Below, piece after piece: positions 61,759 through 64,000 of a stretch of 64,000 nt of DNA. Position 1 is the stretch's first letter, and the number at the start of each line of letters is the position of its first letter. The stretch comes from Cristatella mucedo (taxonomy: Eukaryota > Bryozoa > Phylactolaemata > Cristatellidae), in assembly GCA_009760855.2 (NCBI GenBank), contig WPIO01000007.1, forward strand, positions 7,158,501 to 7,222,500, written 5' to 3'. Position numbers and translations under genes: made by a program. The notes beneath the pieces were generated by a model. The model was given only the letters and a program-made list of their open reading frames with translations, was not told the origin of the DNA and did not search any database.

Positions 61759-63228
61759 ATTGGGCCTGAGAGAAGAAAGCATGCCGTTTGATTCTGCTGC
61801 GACCGTACGTGCCGGTTGAGACAGTGTCTGCAAAGTGTCTGCACTCCTCTCGCACCATTTCATGACTGTCGTCTGCATATGAGCATCCAATGAGAGACAA
61901 GGCATCAGTACACGAAATAAAAAATAGGCATTTTACATACATTGAAACCCGCCGTTGGCTTGTGCTGTGCTTAGTGCCCTAAGAGCTGGATGAAGGTATA
62001 ACTTAGTGCTCGCGAGAAATTGTAGTGTAGTGTAGAAATTGTATCATTGGCCACCAGCTGAATCTATATATGCTTATGCCTATGTCTGTGCACGCATGCA
62101 TGCACATAATTTCTTAATGATCAGTTTGAGAGTAGTGTAGAAACAATATTTGATTACATGCTGCAGCCCTGAATATGATTAGAGATGGGGGTTCAGGTTT
62201 TTAAAGGTTCATTGGTACAGATGCTGAAAAATGTATGCATACCTACCTCTATAGTACCTGTATCGTGACTCCTGTTTACATGCAGGACTTGTGAAAGCAT
62301 ATCAAGTGTTTTTCTGAGTCCTATCTCCAAGGCTGACTGTAGAGCACCTACATACAGTAGGCACCTGTACACCGTAAACAAAGTTCTCATCAGACAGGAG
62401 CAGGTAGCTGTGGTCCCTTTGAGCTGAAAATCTGGGCTTTTGCAGTTTCGTTGAGTTTCGGCAATATGATGCTGAGTGAGTTTCTGTTCTTTTTTCTTTG
62501 TGCCTTTGCCTGATACTGTTTCGAAAATATTCTAGTACTTTAATATGTTGCTGCAAAGGAAGCGCGATCGGATGATTAGTGGATTCTGCTCATTTTTGTT
62601 CCGAATCCATAAGGATCAAAGCTTGTTGATTTCTTTAATTTAAAAATTTCTCGCTTTTGATGTTTTGGCAATAAAAATATTATTTTGAAGTATGAGATGC
62701 ATTTGGGTATTTGCATTATCATTCAAGAGGGGTTTCTTTGCATTGGTCAGGGCCAGAGAGAGAATCAGCAGTGACTTGTATTTACGGGACAGGTGGATGT
62801 AGTTTACGATCATATTATCTTTTATTCAATTTCCAATTCCATTTTCGATTTCAAAAATGAGAGTGCGTTTTGTCATTTGCATGTACGCATGCAAATTTTA
62901 TGGACTGCGTTGCCGTTGGTCAGTGTAGGCATACCTGTATACTTGTATACAGGCATATCACGATGAGCTGTTAAGGTTTGATGGCACATTTTGATAGTGC
63001 CGTCTAGACTAGAGAACAGTGAACTAATTATAACATTTAAACCACCAGCTAAGCTTTCTGCAATATTAGAAAGACAGTACGATATTTATTCATATAACTT
63101 CTTCTGAATAAGTGTGTATAAGTCAGTTAGTACCCAAAGAGTAAACCCAAATCGTGAGTACTTAATACAAGTTGCTCTGGTACTAGTGTTTTACAGCTTC
63201 TGATTACGTCTGGAAGTCTAGCTATCCA
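61757..63228. other. Intron, unassigned segment
   Basis: AT-rich. Contains a perfect inverted repeat cctgtatac / gtatacagg (62934-62942 and 62945-62953, 2-base loop). A pyrimidine-rich tttgcag at 62440-62446 leads into an immediate stop in the required phase, so it is not the next exon. Confidence 0.35.
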
Positions 63229-63900
63229 AATAATAATAATAATAATAATAACACACTTGATAAAGCACCCTCAGAGAACTCAATCTCTTTCGAGGCATTT
63301 TACATTTGATGCAAAGAAAACACGATCGAATGCTTAGTGGTGGCATGCATCAATAAACAACAACAATAACATGATTAGGGGTGGCATGCACAGGGTCAGC
63401 ATGCAAGTGTGGTTAGTGGCAGCATGCACAATGTCAGCCCGCATAAGCAAATAAAGAACGAATCTCGGGGACCCACTAAAGGCTGTGATAAATAGGTGCG
63501 TTTTCAGTTTCATTTATAGTGGGGTCAAGTCAGGAGATGTCGTGACGCAAGTTGGAAGTGAGTTTCTGGCTGTGGGAGCATACGAACTGAAGGCACGGTC
63601 TCCAAAGAATTTGAGGTTTGTACGAGGTATAGGTAAACAGTTAGATTCCAAAAAGTGGGTGGTACGATGCTTAGCCTGGTGGGGCAGTAGATCTTATAGG
63701 TAAGCTGGAGCTAAAGAATGAAGGGACCTAAAAGTGAGTGACCAAACCTGAAAGTCGATGCATTGCCTGACTGGTAGCCAGTGCAGGTCGGCAAGAAGTG
63801 GTGTGATGTGTCAGCTACAACGCTCACGACAGACAAGCCTAGCTGCAGAGTTTTGCACCAACTATAAGTGCCTGATTGCACAAGCCTGATTACAAATGAG
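63229..63900 (-). mobile_element. L2-A 3' fragment
   Basis: Left AAT-repeat tail (63229-63252), well-kept hairpin region (gcaccctcagagaactcaat...), 3' UTR (catgctgccactaacc complement) and RT C-terminal segment to about 63900. One of the better-preserved 3' ends. Confidence 0.85.
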
Positions 63901-64000
63901 GTTAGGACCGTATACACTTTTCGAATTGCTGTTTTTTACGATATCAGCAGCTTTGTCATGTATTGCACGTTAGAGCAGCTACAAACACAATGTTTAGTAC

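Overview
The window looks like nuclear DNA from an invertebrate animal whose exact lineage I cannot name. It has one split gene with animal-type signalling domains (SH3, WW, start of PH), long introns with GT..AG borders, L2/CR1-group non-LTR retrotransposons, two tRNA-derived SINE families, a Tc1/mariner fossil, and very long simple-sequence arrays (GA, TA, CA, GACA). Nothing prokaryotic is present: no operons, no Shine-Dalgarno spacing, no closely packed ORFs. Most long open frames are repeat translations or antisense shadows.

Layout. 0-15.6 kb is intergenic: degraded L2 copies, minisatellites and a SINE. From 15.7 kb to past the right edge lies a plus-strand gene that I read as a RhoGAP of the ARHGAP12/ARHGAP15/ARHGAP27 type. 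Its proposed exons are 15690-~16511 (start codon and SH3), 44748-44902 (Ser/Ala-rich linker), 48978-49094 (first half of a WW domain), 55216-55296 (a complete WW domain), 56666-57166 (Pro/Ala/Gly/Gln-rich linker), 60980-61086 and 61354-61435 (start of the PH domain). Reading phases agree at every proposed junction except between the first two, where at least one exon is missing. The first WW also lacks its second half, so one more exon is expected between 49.1 and 55.2 kb. The rest of PH and the catalytic RhoGAP domain must lie to the right of the window.

Introns. The first intron, about 28 kb, is a graveyard of mobile elements. It holds a nearly intact L2 element (L2-A, 37.4-40.6 kb) with endonuclease and reverse transcriptase. 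It also holds a broken gene of a multicopy metazoan protein family (26.9-28.6 kb, minus), a Tc1 transposase fossil (32.4-33.4 kb, minus) and many 5'-truncated L2-A fragments, some nested. A second, more diverged family (L2-B) occurs at 9.8-11.3, 23.8-24.3, 49.6-49.9 and 52.0-53.9 kb. SINE-A has a tRNA-like head and a 3' end that copies the L2-A 3' hairpin, so L2-A is its likely mobilising partner.

I do not see a wholly new system. The most informative items are the reconstructed exon chain, the shared LINE/SINE 3' stem-loop, the nested and inverted L2 insertions, the cryptic half WW domain, and several perfect inverted repeats not explained by the annotated elements.
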